From NCBI GenBank assembly GCA_963971405.1, contig OZ020487.1, positions 24,165,371 to 24,229,370 on the forward strand: 64,000 nt of DNA, given 5' to 3'. This document shows positions 38,501 to 50,445 of this stretch, one piece after another. The first letter of the stretch is position 1. Every line of letters starts with the position of its first letter. A program made the position numbers and the translations under genes. Origin of the DNA: Psococerastis gibbosa. Taxonomy: Eukaryota; Arthropoda; Insecta; Psocodea; Psocidae. The notes below the pieces were generated by a model. That model was not told the DNA's origin and ran no database searches. It worked only from the letters and a program-made list of their open reading frames with translations.

Positions 38501-39644
38501 AAAAGTGCTACTCCGCATTGGGACTTAGTTTTTCAATGCTTTGTATATGTAGTAGTAAATTTACTACTATTATGCATTGCAAAACCACGTTCCAATTCAG
38601 AGTGAAACTTTCTTTAATATAACTTGCGTCGACTGGAACTAAACAATATTTTCTACATACGCACGCGCCTCATCTGCAAGGAATAATCTTACCAAGCTAG
38701 GTGGCCAGTAACTGTTCCATTAATGACAGGATATTATTTTAATTCACTCATTCATATTATCAATACGTTGCGTTGTGACGCTTTGCAGTTAAAATCTCTC
38801 TAGTGATTTCCTGGCTGAGGTTCAAGGCCTGTCATCTGCACAGGTTTTCCTGGATATTCTCGACCGGATCACAGTCACAAGAGTATAATTTTATGTTTAA
38901 TTTGCTCCATTAGCGCGCGGGATTCTGTCTCGTCAGAGGACGCCATTACCGTTGGTCACGAGGGCCTCTATCGCAGGCATGACAAAGATACTTTGCACCG
39001 TACAAAACATCCTATCATCCCCAAGGTTACATCTATAATTGTTAGTAATTTTTTTTATAAGTGATTTAAGAGCTTGACTCTATCAAGAAGAATACTTTTT
39101 AAAGCAGGATTTCATATATATAGAAGACGTTTCTTACACGTTTCACAATCGACGTTTTCTATCCTAATCTTATCTTAGGTTCGGTTGATGTAAATGTTAA
39201 CACTGTAAGTGTGTAACAGTACTGTATATCCACAAATTTCCCATATAAACCTAACTCGAGAGGCACAAAATCCAATCTCTCAATTAGAAAATTTTTTCTT
39301 GTCTATTCTCATTAGCGGAAAGATTGGTTAATATAAAAGCGCAGTGGCTCTTTGTGGGATGTTGTGTTCAGAAAACATGTCCAGCATACCCGCCGATGAA
39401 GCCATTTTAGGGTGGACCCAGGCTAGGGGGAAAATGCTTCCTTTTATGTCGTCTCAAACGTTCCATAGTCTATTTCTCTACCAATATTCCTCACCATACA
39501 TTGGTATGTAAACATTCCGAAATTGACGCCATTGCTTTACATAAGATGCTCACCTAAAAGTAGCGGAATTATGATAATAGAGCAAGTTCACACGCAGTAA
39601 TAAATGTATTGTACTAATGCCGTAGTATTTAGCTAAAATAGTAT
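38501..39644. other. Intergenic, no gene seen
   Basis: No element ends or convincing frames. Confidence 0.5.
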
Positions 39645-39758
39645 CCGACCACGATAGGATGGCCCTTGGAACACTTTGTTTATTCGTAAACTTGGATAAG
39701 CGGAACACCGAGTTTATTCGATTTTTAAGTGTTCCAAGTGTTATCCTATCGTGGTCGG
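39645..39758. repeat. Foldback hairpin, 114 bp
   Basis: CCGACCACGATAGGAT and its exact inverse form the outer 16 bp of a stem that continues through TTGGAACACTT. It may be a foldback MITE. No target duplication is clear. Confidence 0.65.
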
Positions 39759-41440
39759 GTAGTACATGAGGTGTCTGATGTTTGCTTTTCCGCACCTTTA
39801 GCAGATGGTTTATACTGGGTACTGGAATACCAACCGAGTTTTGTTCACTGTATAAATAAACGCTGGCTTACACATTCTTCAGGTAAGACGCCAACGTCCG
39901 TTCCCATTTTACTTGGCTCGGTGTCATGTAGGAAGCGATGCACCTTAAGAGGAAATGCTGCGTTTGCGCCGATCACTCCAAAAGGTGACACTTTTCAATT
40001 TGTTATTAATTCATAATGAAAGATATAGAAATTTTAGTTCCTCTAAATTGTACAGATAACTGGCTATGCTTTATAGTATATCTATAATGTACGTACATTG
40101 AATTGCAAAGATTTTTTTGATCTTTTTGTTAAGCGATTTTTTCGTTAAACCTAGTAAGTTGGTCAGAAAATTGGAACTTCTGTTCGAAAACAATAACTTC
40201 ACGAAAAATTAATAAATCCTTAGAATTTAATCTTTAAAATTAGCCGCAAATTTAGGCCGAAACATGACATTGTGATTTATTTCAATTACACAAAATACGC
40301 AATATTGCTGCACCAACCCACCGAGTTTGTATGAATATAATATAATAAATATGAACTTGCATAATACGAGTACAGCATACGGTTTTACATAAGAAACTCA
40401 GTCGCTGGAGGGCTCGGCCATGACATTTGCCGCCTGGAACAGTGACCTCGATCACATTCCAGTCCTTTCCAGGAGTGGGTGTACCACAAGACAAGACTTG
40501 CCATACTTATAAAAAATAAAATAAAATCATACAATAAAATGTTGATTAAATTTAAGCATTCAGTAGCCCATAGTATTAATTGAATCATTAAATTAGTGAA
40601 GGTACTTAATTTGCAGGCTGTATGTGTACACGATATATACCGTAACAAATGCTACGCAAACCAGAATATGTATAAGACCAGCTTGCGAACATATTATAGA
40701 TATAATATATTAGATATGTACTGCATATGCTCAATCTCTTAGCTGGTTCAAGTCTGATAAATCCTGTCTCAGCATGCGACGTGCATTGTTTCAACCACTC
40801 CCACCCCTGATGCCTGATGGGAGTTGATGGCCGTCTGGGAGAAATGAGTCAGTAGTTATAACGACAAATGTAAATTTGCTGTAGGGAACAACAGGTAAAG
40901 TTGTGCTCAGAGGATTGTATCGACATTTTGGAGGTATTAACGAGGGCTAAGAAATTTACTATACCCCTCTCATGGGCTGGTTGCAATTTTCTTAACTACG
41001 AGGCATAGATTAGGTTGTCTTTAAAAATGTTCACGAAATAACGACATAAACCTTAAACCCCATCTTACTTGCCAAACACTAAAAATTTAGTTTACCGTGC
41101 GACTAAGAATCAATAAAGGAATATCAAGTTTCTTCGATTTTGTAAAATATGTTTATTTAAGTATACTAGGTCCTATTAGGAAAAACTAAATATTTCATTA
41201 TCTTCAATTAATTTAATTCTGTAGTTTTCAGTTCCATTTAATTATTGAACAAAAGAAACATTGGTACTTATGTAATTGGTACCTAACAAAAGTATTGGTG
41301 GAAAATTAAATTACAGGTACAGGTTTTAGCTAACTAGCCTAATCAATCGTGGGAAAAAGTCTCGCAAATTGAACATGCCAATAGCTTTCACTGGTTGTTT
41401 AAAATACTGTCAATGACCGGGCAAAAGTTGCATAGTGGAC
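39759..41440. other. Intergenic, no gene seen
   Basis: Frames of 62-95 codons at 39.7-40.8 kb overlap on both strands and lack any domain. Confidence 0.5.
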
Positions 41441-41515
41441 AAATGTCAGAGGGAATCTCCAGTCAGGGAACAATGTCAAAGGGAATCTCTAGTCAGGTAC
41501 CAATGTCAAAAGGTG
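41441..41515. repeat. ~30-bp tandem repeat, 2.5 units
   Basis: The unit is about AATGTCAAAGGGAATCTCT plus AGTCAGG. One frame reads the repeat as a decapeptide like MSKGISSQ.., but the surrounding frame has no support as a gene. Confidence 0.7.
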
Positions 41516-44199
41516 GGCTTCGTGGGGCGAGCATGACATTTCTCACGGTAGCAAGGAATTGCCCCTGGAGCCAAGGTTGCTTCGTGACGCTCCGCACTTT
41601 TTGCCCGAACGGGTTATTACTCGGGATCCGAAAAGAACTGCGTATGATGGGGCAGACCTGTTGAACAAGGATGTAAGCCTATGCAGGCCGTAAAATAATG
41701 AATGCTTAAGGCTAATTGGAGCAAGTTCAGCCAGATTCAGTGCCAATGAGAAGTTATACATTATTATAATCGTATGACAATGGAGGACAATTTCCGTATG
41801 AAAGAGCTAGCTTTAGAACTGCTTTTAAACACAAAGTGTCAACAAAACAAAATACCATATGCAAATAGTAGGTACAACAAAACTAGCACAAGAAATACGC
41901 GTGAAGTGTAAGTAGATAAATAAATAGCCTACTTAAATGCACCATAGGCATGTTAGCATAATAAAAAATTAAGAACATTCCAGACATTTAGAGCTTGAGA
42001 TTGAAATTAGTTAGGTATTCGATGGCATTAGGAAAGATCTCAGGGGGCACGTCTCCAAGATGTACACCTGATGTATATACCAGATGCTCTGAGAAGTGTC
42101 CCCACAGTTGCACCGCCTTTTCAGGCACCTCCCCGCCCCCTGTGGGGAAATTACTAAAAAGACAATTTGAATGGGAAAGATATCGTAGCTAAAAAAAAGC
42201 AGTATTTGTTTAGAGCTTCGCGCTTTGCTTATCGTATCGCAAAATACACTTCTACTAGTATTAACACGCAATAGGCCTACATGAGGGAAATAACTAAAAA
42301 TACCACAAAACTGGGAAGCTGTAAGTACTAGAAGACTTAAAAATACTTCACACCATTACAAAAACAAATATTGAGTAATAGCAAAATCCCGTCCAGTCTA
42401 CCAGCATCTGATTCAATTATATTTTCTCCGTGAAGAAACCGTGAAAATACGGGGGTCAGTAGCCCTCACCCATTATTTGAGGAGTCATTAATAAATTGCG
42501 TGAAATTGTCTGGTATGGATAACATATTATTAATTCAACGGTGGCCCTGAGGCTTCATGAGTTCCCATCTCCTCTTAATGATGAGGCTCAGGTCGATGCA
42601 TATCCCTATTTACGCCATATACTGTATATACGCCTTATTCAATTAATGTATAACTTGTACCTCCATTTGTGTATGAACGTGTCTCGTATAGTCTATATTG
42701 AATAGACAGCGGATAGCTGGGCCACTAAGGTTTCAATACCAAATCAGAAAATTTATTGTTTGTACTTTCATTTTATTTTATAGTGTACGCATTTCTTATT
42801 TAGCTTAAATTATTCAGTAACACAGGCTAGTAAGTTTCAATTATAAAAGAAATTCCCTATATAATCGATATGTTAATTTATTAACGCTTTTAGAGACATC
42901 TTCTTCATATTGTACTTTTTATGGCATCTATAAAATAGATAGGCCTATAATACAATATAATAGAAATATATTCTATTCCCACATCAAATAATTCAAATTA
43001 TTGTGAGTTACCTACTTCGAAGCCATCAGCATAGCTTGTGTAAACAGTGCTACTTGTTAGAATCTCCGACTTGCAGGAACTTGTCGAAGGGAAAACCCCC
43101 TAAGCTCGATGGTCTATGTGCATGATAGAAACTGTCAAAAACCCAGTATGAATGTGCTAATACTGCTAATACTAGCAGATCTGAAAGGTTTGCAAGACGG
43201 TTGTTCAGGCGACGAATGAGCAAAAACAGGACTTAATCCAGGGGCTGAAATAGATGCTAAAGAGAGGTATACCCAGAGGGACACAATATAAAATCTTACA
43301 AAAGCTAAGCTTACTTACAAGCTAAAACAGGGTTACAATTTTAGTCAAAGGCTGCATTAAGGGGTACCCAACCCGACCGGCTTCGACCAAGAAAATGTAC
43401 TGTGGCGATCTTTTAAAACCCCCTTCTGCATGCATGCGGAACTTTTCCAGGTATAAACTATAAAGCAGTTAAAAATATAAAACTTTTTCATTCAACCCCA
43501 TAGCCACATTCGCCTTGGACGAGGTTATGGTAAGGAGGTGATGGGTAGAACTCCTAGAAGTCTAATACCGGTTTAAATAGTAATTACAATGTAAATGAAA
43601 CAGGTAGTAAACACACCCCTAATTAAATGTCTGCTTATTAGGCTACAAACGCCTGTAATAACCTCTTTTGTCGTTACTACATCGAGAGAATTCCTACGAC
43701 AGAGAAAGTGTTTTCGTCAATATGACTCTTCGTTCCCTTCCTTGGGAAATGTGGGAGTAGGCCCATTGTAGGGCCCTTTCATTTTTCTCAGGGCCCAGGA
43801 AGTGATGTTACCCATGCGACTGCTTGCATGACCTCTGGGCGGTCCTAGATGACCTATCGAAAGGAACGCGGCCTGTCTAGAACAGGCAAATTGGAGAGTT
43901 TGCCTATTGTCCAGAGTCACGGCTGCGCTTTGCTTGTGTTCTTTTTAGGATGATACAATCAACGGTATTCATAAGCAGAAGGAAACATCTAACAGACTTA
44001 CGTACTTCACAAAATAAATATCAAACAAAGGCTTCGTCGGAGCTATAAATAAATAAATCAGACTTTATTTAACTCCACATCCCACCACATCATCTAATAA
44101 GAACATGTCTTTGATCGAAAATTCCCCTGTCTCGAAACAAAATCCTTGTCCCATTTCAACTCATTACCGAAATGATAGTACTGTTCGCCTAGCTATTGA
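41516..44199. other. Intergenic, no gene seen
   Basis: AT-rich. Short frames near 41.5-42.3 kb and 43.7-43.9 kb are unsupported. Confidence 0.5.
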
Positions 44200-44592
44200 T
44201 TAGGCGGCTATTCCACATACGTACATCGTCAATGAAGATTATGAAATTGAAGGACATTTCAATTTTACTCTATGCCATTGTTAAAATTGATCAATGATCA
44301 ATTGATCATAGAGTAAAATCACAAACAACTATTTTAATTGATTTCTCCAAAAAGAAAGCATTTCTGTATAAAAATTATAATAAGGTTTAAATAATAAGGC
44401 GACGAAGAAAACAAATACAATTTCAAGAAACAAATGCAAACAAATTTCAAAAAATTTGGCGCATACGCTTCAATTGAAAATTGTCAATTTTTGAAAAAAA
44501 CATGTGGAATGGCCGCCATCAATGAGAAATTGAAATGTCCTTCAATTTCATAATTTTCATTGACGATGTACGTATGTGGAATACCCGCCTAA
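44200..44592. mobile_element. TTAGGCGG-family MITE, 393 bp
   Basis: The left end TTAGGCGGCTATTCCACATA and the inverse of the right end (TTAGGCGGGTATTCCACATA) differ at one position in 20. The arms stay alike for about 65 bp (GTACATCGTCAATGAA..). The centre carries GATCAATGATCA, also present in the inner part of the 35.2- and 50.4-kb elements. It is non-coding. The target duplication cannot be resolved because the ends themselves read TTA..TAA. Confidence 0.82.
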
Positions 44593-44829
44593 ATATATTG
44601 TAGTATAATACACAACAATAATATTTTGTGTTCAATGGCAAGGCAGCACCTCCTTATATTCTATTTTATATGAATTTGCACAGACAGAAACAACTACCTA
44701 GAAGAACTTAGTCTCAACAGAATGCCAACCAGAGGTAATATTCTTAACCAGAAGTGTAAAATAGATATATTCCATGAATCAGTAAATAGCATTAGGAGGG
44801 AAGCCTTACAACATGCGTTATAATACCAA

Positions 44830-46008
44830 ATCGCTCATGCACGAGAAAAGTGACACATTTCTAAATATTGACTTTTGAGATAATTCAAATTTTAGTTCTG
44901 ACCATTTTTTTAGTTTTTACTTGTAGTAGACCTACTATCGAGGCACTTAATACTTTTGAGATGTGACAGTTTATACTTGAAAGAGAAGTGTAATTACCAC
45001 GTCAACGCCTGGAGCACATTACGAATGATGTCAGTTTTGCCAAACCCGAAGTAGTCAAACTTATAATATAATAACAATTCCTTATTTCCAACAAACACAA
45101 TAATTAGACAAAAATACAATTAGGGCTCCCATGCCTTCATAGAGGCGTGCGGGATACACCCTACAGAGTACAGTTTAAACATTATTCATTTTATTACAAT
45201 CATGATAATTATAATACTAGTATTAGTTACATTGCCATTAGTGTTTGTTTTATAATATATATATCAATGTAACCTTTTATGCTCGTATTTGGCCTTGCGA
45301 ACTTATTGTAACTACTAATGAATTCGTTATAGTAGTAATATGATTTGTACAAGAATGATGCTGTTGTATGAGCCTTTGTAAATTTGGGTAATATGAGACA
45401 TCCGTTGATATTCATTCTCGTTGGAATATTCCTTGTATGTGGTACCAAGGCTGGTAAGATATGGTATATAAATAAATGTAGTATAACTTTTCCTGTAAAG
45501 TAAAGCTACTGGAAGTATATAATTTAGTGACTTATAAAGCTGTAGCGTATGTTGCAGTCTGTGGCTTTTCGATATAGATCTAGCTGCAAATTTTTGACTT
45601 ATATATAAAGGTCTGAGCCAGACTTGTGGTGCAGACCCCCACAGAGTCATACCATACTGTAACCGAGACTGATAAATGGCTTTATATATATCCACCATGG
45701 CATGGGAGGGCATAAACTTCTTTAATATATAAAAGATTCCATTTATGGCTCTATAAAAGATTCCATTTATGGCTCTCAGCCTTTTGTGTAGCACATTCAA
45801 ATGAACATTCCAAGATAAATGCGTATCAAAGTACAACCCCAAACTTGACAATGGATCAGTGACAAAACGCAATCTTATGGAAACAAATTGAACTAGATAT
45901 GTGACACTATACATTCATAAAATTCGCTATATTTCCCTCGACATTTTGTATAAATACCTCAATTTTGCAATTTTTTGAAATATGTCACTTTTCTCGTGCA
46001 TGAGCGAT
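44830..46008. mobile_element. 32-bp-TIR unit enclosing a reverse-transcriptase fragment
   Basis: Positions 44830-44861 and 45977-46008 are inverted copies, 31 of 32 matching (ATCGCTCATGCACGAGAAAA..). The 1.1 kb between them holds the LINE fragment at 45327-45914. No target duplication is obvious. It could be a non-autonomous DNA element that captured or was invaded by a LINE, or a LINE caught between two inverted solo ends. Confidence 0.6.
45327..45914 (-). pseudogene. Jockey/CR1-like reverse-transcriptase C-terminal fragment
   Basis: The 195-residue frame contains SLGLYFDTHLSWNVHLNVLH, the post-catalytic 'YLG..D..L.W..H' block of Jockey/CR1-type polymerases. Then come IYKAIYQSRLQYGMTLWGSA and LQHTLQLYKSLNYILPVALL, the usual order of the C-terminal part. 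The catalytic FADD/YADD box and everything upstream are missing, so the protein cannot be a working polymerase. A 24-bp exact tandem duplication (45729-45776) repeats the peptide RAINGIFY. The assignment to Jockey/CR1 rather than RTE is by pattern only. It lies wholly inside the inverted-repeat unit 44830-46008. Confidence 0.75.
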
Positions 46009-46099
46009 ATGTAGGCTACTGTTATAATTCCACTTGTAATAATTGGAGTCAAAATGTCAAAATTGGAGTGTTTCCATATATTATTATTATTATTATGTG

Positions 46100-46450
46100 C
46101 AGGTTGCTAGATACGGTATATCCGTTATGGAGGCAGGAAGGTTCAGTTAGAGATGATTCCACCAACCCATAGGCTAGTCGGAAGTGAACGGTGTGTCCGC
46201 TATAAGGTGTCCCGCGGATTTTTGTGAAATCGTATTTTTTTTATTTCTTAGCTGACAACTAAAAACACTAGGTGTGGCCTATCCAGTGGCATTTTTAGGT
46301 TTTCAAAGTTCAAAAAGCAGCTATAAAATCCAAGATGGGGGACACACCGTGCACTTCCGACAATGGCATGGGTTAATTGATCGAATCATCTCTAAATGAA
46401 CCCCCTACCTCCCCTTAACGGGTTATCTAGCGTTCGCGGGACACCCTGTA
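46100..46450. mobile_element. Foldback MITE, ~350 bp
   Basis: The arms read inward from both sides in the order GCTAGATA, GG(C/T)AGG.., TTAGAGATGATTC, CCCAT, GTCGGAAGTG(A/C)ACGGTG, TGTCC, with moderate divergence and small indels. The outer right flank reads ACAGGGTGTCCCGCG when inverted. It is non-coding. Confidence 0.65.
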
Positions 46451-47426
46451 TAACAATAACCTCTCGTGGAGATGTACGAGACCCACACATTACAGCACAG
46501 GATGTCCGGCCGACATGAATGAGAAATAAGATGTTGAATTATAGGAAACTGTGACCAGAATAAGATTTAAGAGATCCTGTGGACTGCAATACGCTCTAAT
46601 TCCAATCTTAAGTGTTCCTCTTACGAAATTCACCCACATAACCACCTACGAAGCTAAATGCTCTACGCACCTTGCACAATATGGTTAGGCTACTACTGCT
46701 ACTGTATATAATTAAATAAAGGTGTAACACAGAGGAGCCGCTCAACTACTAGGTGCTAATATTAGAGTTACTGGAAATACCATTGCAGTGACATTGGTAG
46801 GCCTACTAAGTTATAGGGTTGCCAGATTTACAAAACATAAAAACCGGACAGGGAGTCAATGGGCCATTCTATCCAGTGTAGCCTAAATTTTTCAAAAAAA
46901 AGGTCATTTTATGTAGTCTTAAATTTAGTGAATTTAGAGGAACTTTCTATCATACAATAGTAGCAAGCAAGTTAGCCGTAGCCTACCATTACTTAAACAA
47001 AACTTTAAATATTACATTAATAATTCCTATTTTAAATTATTATTCTTTTATAATTATTTATTAATAGCTTTAAATGTGTAACTGTGACTCAGAAGTTTTG
47101 TATTTACCGTTATATTAAATGTAAGTAAGGTAAAATTTACCCAATCGTGGGGCTGCTGACCGTTATAAATATGGCGGTGCTATAGTAAAACTACACAAGC
47201 CAAGTATGAAATTTCGCTGGGTGGTTCAGTTTCAAATGTAAGAAATGTAAATAAAAATAGCCTGCATAGATACCCCTATAGATAAAAAAATTGTACTGAG
47301 CCTAGATTATAGGATTGGCACCGTACCTTAACCTGAAATGAGCGAGGTATATACCTAAACTTTCTTACGAAATGACCTGAAGTTTTCTTGAAAGGAAACA
47401 GGGGAGATGAGAGGATGATTTTTATA
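46451..47426. other. Intergenic with a solo hAT end
   Basis: TAGGGTTGCCAGATTT at about 46814, followed by AAACATAAAAACCGG, resembles the terminus of the element at 17124. No partner end was found. Otherwise AT-rich. Confidence 0.45.
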
Positions 47427-47630
47427 ATAAATAAATAAATATTGACTTTTTTGTTCTATTACTAAACCAACCTATCGGAGTTAGGGCTATAAAGCCCTCT
47501 CTTAAACTCAACTAGGAAAGCATACATGTCCTCTGAAGCTTGACCCGAAAATGTAGCAAGTGTGGGACTCGTACTAACAACCTTTCGGGTGAAAGTCTGA
47601 GTCTGTACCACTACTCTGCACGCCCTGATA
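47427..47630 (-). mobile_element. tRNA-derived SINE, copy 2 (most complete)
   Basis: The minus strand runs: tRNA-like head with GTAGTGGTACAGACTCAGAC and CGAAAGGTTGTTAGTACGAG; body with GGGTCAAGCTTCAGAGGACA; GAGAGGGCTTTATAGCCC; GATAGGTTGGTTTAG; and a tail that appears on the plus strand as AATAAATAAATAAAT. The head gives an A box and a B-box-like block, so polymerase III transcription is expected for the family. Confidence 0.8.
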
Positions 47631-47930
47631 ATATGATATTAATAATACAATACATATAGTATGTAGTGTTCGTTGCATTACGAGGTTAAACAAATAGCTT
47701 TTACGGCCCTAGTCCGGGTATTTAATTGGCACACCTCGTATTCTTGCTATTTTGCCTATAATTGACAGCCATTTAGCCGTAACAAACTTTTGACCCTCCT
47801 GACAAATTTGCAAAAGGGGAGAATGCCCACTTTGCCTTTCGAGATCTCAATTTTGTGCAAGTTTAAAAGCGCCGTTTGTCAACAGGTCAGATTTATTTTA
47901 AATTAGGGTTGACATTTTTTTTCATACGGT

Positions 47931-49573
47931 GACTTGACTTACTTGACTTAGGGTGGCGCTAACAGCCCATGGGGACTTTTGGCCGCACGTACTATGCCTC
48001 TCCATTCCGCTCGATCACAAGCCACCGTCCGCCACGTTTCTGGGTGCAAGCCCATTTTTTGGACGTCATCCGCCATCTGGTCCTGGTACCTCTTCCTTGG
48101 CCTTCCCAGGGGTCTGGGTTCGGTCAAGTGAGCCTCCCATACAGCGCGTGCTGCTCTGGAGGGGTCCATTCTCGCTACATGACCTATCCATTGGAGTCGC
48201 TGCCCCCTGAGACGATCCAAGACACTAGCTGATTTGTATAGGGCGTGAATTTCTGCGTTGGTTCTAGCTCTGTAGTTGCCGTCCTCAATGATCCCACCAA
48301 AAATCCGCCTGAGCATCTTGTTCTCGAACACTCGCAGTGCGTCGCATTCCCTGGATGTTAGCGTCCAAGCTTCCGCGCCATACAGCAGAACCGGCAGTAC
48401 GAGGGTTTTATAGAGCCGAGTTTTGGTGGTCCATGATAGAAGCCTGGAGTTGAAAAGGGGTCTCGTTTGAAAGTAAGCCAAATTGGCAGCTTTTATACGG
48501 CTGATGACGTCTGCTCTTACTCGGTTGTCTCTCGTGATTACCGATCCCAGATACCGGAACTCTTCAACTTCCTCAAAACGGCCTTGTTGGGGGGGACAGG
48601 GGTGGCGAGACACTTGTAAATACTTTGTTTTCTCCACGTTTATCTTGAGGCCAACCTTCCTTGCCTCCTCCTCAATCGAGACCACCAATGCATCCACTTC
48701 CGTTTTTGTGTGGGATATGACGTTGAGGTCATCTGCGTAGCCCAGTATCTTTACATTGTTGCCCACCGTCACTCCTCCTCTCATTTCTCTTGCCTTCCTC
48801 GTGCATTTTTCCAAGACCAGGTTGAAAAGAAGTGGAGAAAGGCCGTCTTCCTGCTTAACGCCGGTTGCCACGTCGAAAGGGGCTGAGAGGCCTCCATCCG
48901 CTTTGACTCGAGCTCGGGAGCCTTCAACACACACCTGTGTCATTTTTCGTAGCTTTCTGGGCACCCCAAACTCATCTAGGATAGTCCACATTTTATCTCT
49001 AGCTATGGAGTCGTAGGCCTTTGAGAAGTCAATGAAAACATTGTGCACTTTCAAGTTGTGCTCCCAGCATTTTTCCAGAATTTGTCTGAGAGTGAAGAAT
49101 TGGTCAGTAGTTGATCGGTTTCTTCTGAAACCCGCCTGATAGTCTCCTATGACTTCTTCCGCGTACGGGCGCAGTCTCAGCAGAAGGATGTTTGAGAAAA
49201 CCTTGTATCCCGTGGTTAACAGTGATATGCCCCGGTAATTATTGCACAGCGTTCTATCGCCCTTCTTGAAAACAGGGGTTATAACTGAAACATTCCACTC
49301 CTGAGGTATTCTCTCTTCATGCCAGATTTGAAGGATTAGCTGGTGTATTCGGTCAACAATTGCCTCCCCTCCTTGTTTTAAGAGCTCTGCTGGGATACCA
49401 TCTACCCCTGGTGACTTGTTATTTTTAAGCATCGCTAGGGCCAGCACAATTTCTTCTCTGGTAGGTGGGTTAATTTGAATTTCGGCTGTCTGGTAAATGG
49501 GGGGTTCACCCTCCTCCTCCTCCTCCTCGTGTTCCACATTTAGAAGGGTCTGGAAATAGTAGCGCCACTGCTC
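47931..49573 (-). mobile_element. 5'-truncated RTE-like non-LTR retrotransposon
   Basis: On the minus strand the insertion runs from GAGCAGTGGCG to a short tail of AAGTC/AAGTA units. It is flanked by an 8-bp duplication CATACGGT (plus-strand reading; 47923-47930 and 49574-49581). Only 17 bp separate the stop codon from the 3' end, and those bases are tandem pentamers; a very short repeat-type 3' UTR is characteristic of RTE elements. The endonuclease part of the ORF is missing, the usual outcome of incomplete reverse transcription. Confidence 0.85.
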
Positions 49574-49576
49574 CAT
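47948..49576 (-). CDS. Reverse transcriptase of a truncated RTE-like element
   Basis: The open frame of 542 codons holds a full polymerase domain. In order: SPGVDGIPAELLK (about residues 55-67), NNYRGISLLTTGYKVF, GFRRNRSTTDQ, motif A FIDFSKAYDS with Asp183, motif B GVKQEDGLSPLLFN, motif C YADD at 280-283, then GLKINVEKTKYL and a C-terminal RLQWIGHVARM block. Motif B has Glu where most relatives have Gly (QGDG). An acidic run near residue 17 comes from a GAG/CTC microsatellite. The N-terminal apurinic-type endonuclease is absent, so the protein could not start its own integration. The initiator ATG lies in the target duplication (49574-49576), so this 'start' is an accident of insertion. Whether it is expressed is unknown. 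Confidence 0.85.
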   Translation of the reverse strand: MEQWRYYFQTLLNVEHEEEEEEGEPPIYQTAEIQINPPTREEIVLALAMLKNNKSPGVDGIPAELLKQGGEAIVDRIHQLILQIWHEERIPQEWNVSVITPVFKKGDRTLCNNYRGISLLTTGYKVFSNILLLRLRPYAEEVIGDYQAGFRRNRSTTDQFFTLRQILEKCWEHNLKVHNVFIDFSKAYDSIARDKMWTILDEFGVPRKLRKMTQVCVEGSRARVKADGGLSAPFDVATGVKQEDGLSPLLFNLVLEKCTRKAREMRGGVTVGNNVKILGYADDLNVISHTKTEVDALVVSIEEEARKVGLKINVEKTKYLQVSRHPCPPQQGRFEEVEEFRYLGSVITRDNRVRADVISRIKAANLAYFQTRPLFNSRLLSWTTKTRLYKTLVLPVLLYGAEAWTLTSRECDALRVFENKMLRRIFGGIIEDGNYRARTNAEIHALYKSASVLDRLRGQRLQWIGHVARMDPSRAARAVWEAHLTEPRPLGRPRKRYQDQMADDVQKMGLHPETWRTVACDRAEWRGIVRAAKSPHGLLAPP

Positions 49577-49581
49577 ACGGT

Positions 49582-50445
49582 AGGTACTTTAAATGTAAGA
49601 TGCAAAGGTTTAGGCTAACTACATGAACATACCTAGTTTTATTAATGTAATAGTTATCGTCTGATAACCTGGCAACTCACAAACAATGGACAATAGACGT
49701 GCATAGCTTAGATTAAGGACTGTAAATAAAAGGAAATATTTCGCACACAGAAATAGGGATTATTAAATAAATAACTTTTTACATCATACAATAAATTTGA
49801 AATATGTAATGTCATTTAGGCTACAGTTTACGTTATGAGTTCTTAATGTTATGTGTTCCTCCGTGTTCCTCACTCAAACTGTAGGCTACACACCATATCA
49901 CCCATAAGGCCATATAGTTTTTTTTTGACAGACATTTTCGGCATTTGGCCCCTTCTGACTTCGCCTTCAGAACTTACTGCTAGGACCCCTGTATACAAAG
50001 TATAAGTAAGTTATATAGGCTACCAATTTAAGCTCGTCGGTTGTTTAAGTACATTGCAACATTTACGATTACATCCAACGATCGCCACCTTTCACTGTGG
50101 GTGTGGAATTATAGAGATAGGAAAACTTAAAAGTCAAGGGAATGATTCCTGACGATTGATGAAACCATTGAAACCCACTACTATAATTGAGGGCCAGGTA
50201 TAGATAGAGGATGAGGTTAAATATGCGTAGGAAGTACATTTAGACCACAGCCTCAAGATCTTAAGGAAAGTGGCAGCAGGATCACCTCTCGGCTCTTCTA
50301 TAACATCCCTGCTGTTTCCTCACAGGTCCGTTGGATTTTCAATTTCAGCTCACTGCAATGCTGCAGGCCGTCTGCCTAGCAGTGTTCGACACTGCAACTG
50401 CGTGCCACGCGGGCGTCGCTCCCTAGCATTAGACCCAAATTTGCA
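49582..50445. other. Intergenic, no gene seen
   Basis: AT-rich. A 64-codon frame at 50270-50464 is unsupported and runs into the next MITE. Confidence 0.5.

Noticed and set aside
41441..41515. CRISPR-like array
   Set aside because: Units are directly adjacent with no spacers, and the setting is animal nuclear DNA.
47953..49016. Plus-strand frames of 85-87 codons
   Set aside because: They lie antisense inside the RTE-like reverse-transcriptase frame and have no domains.
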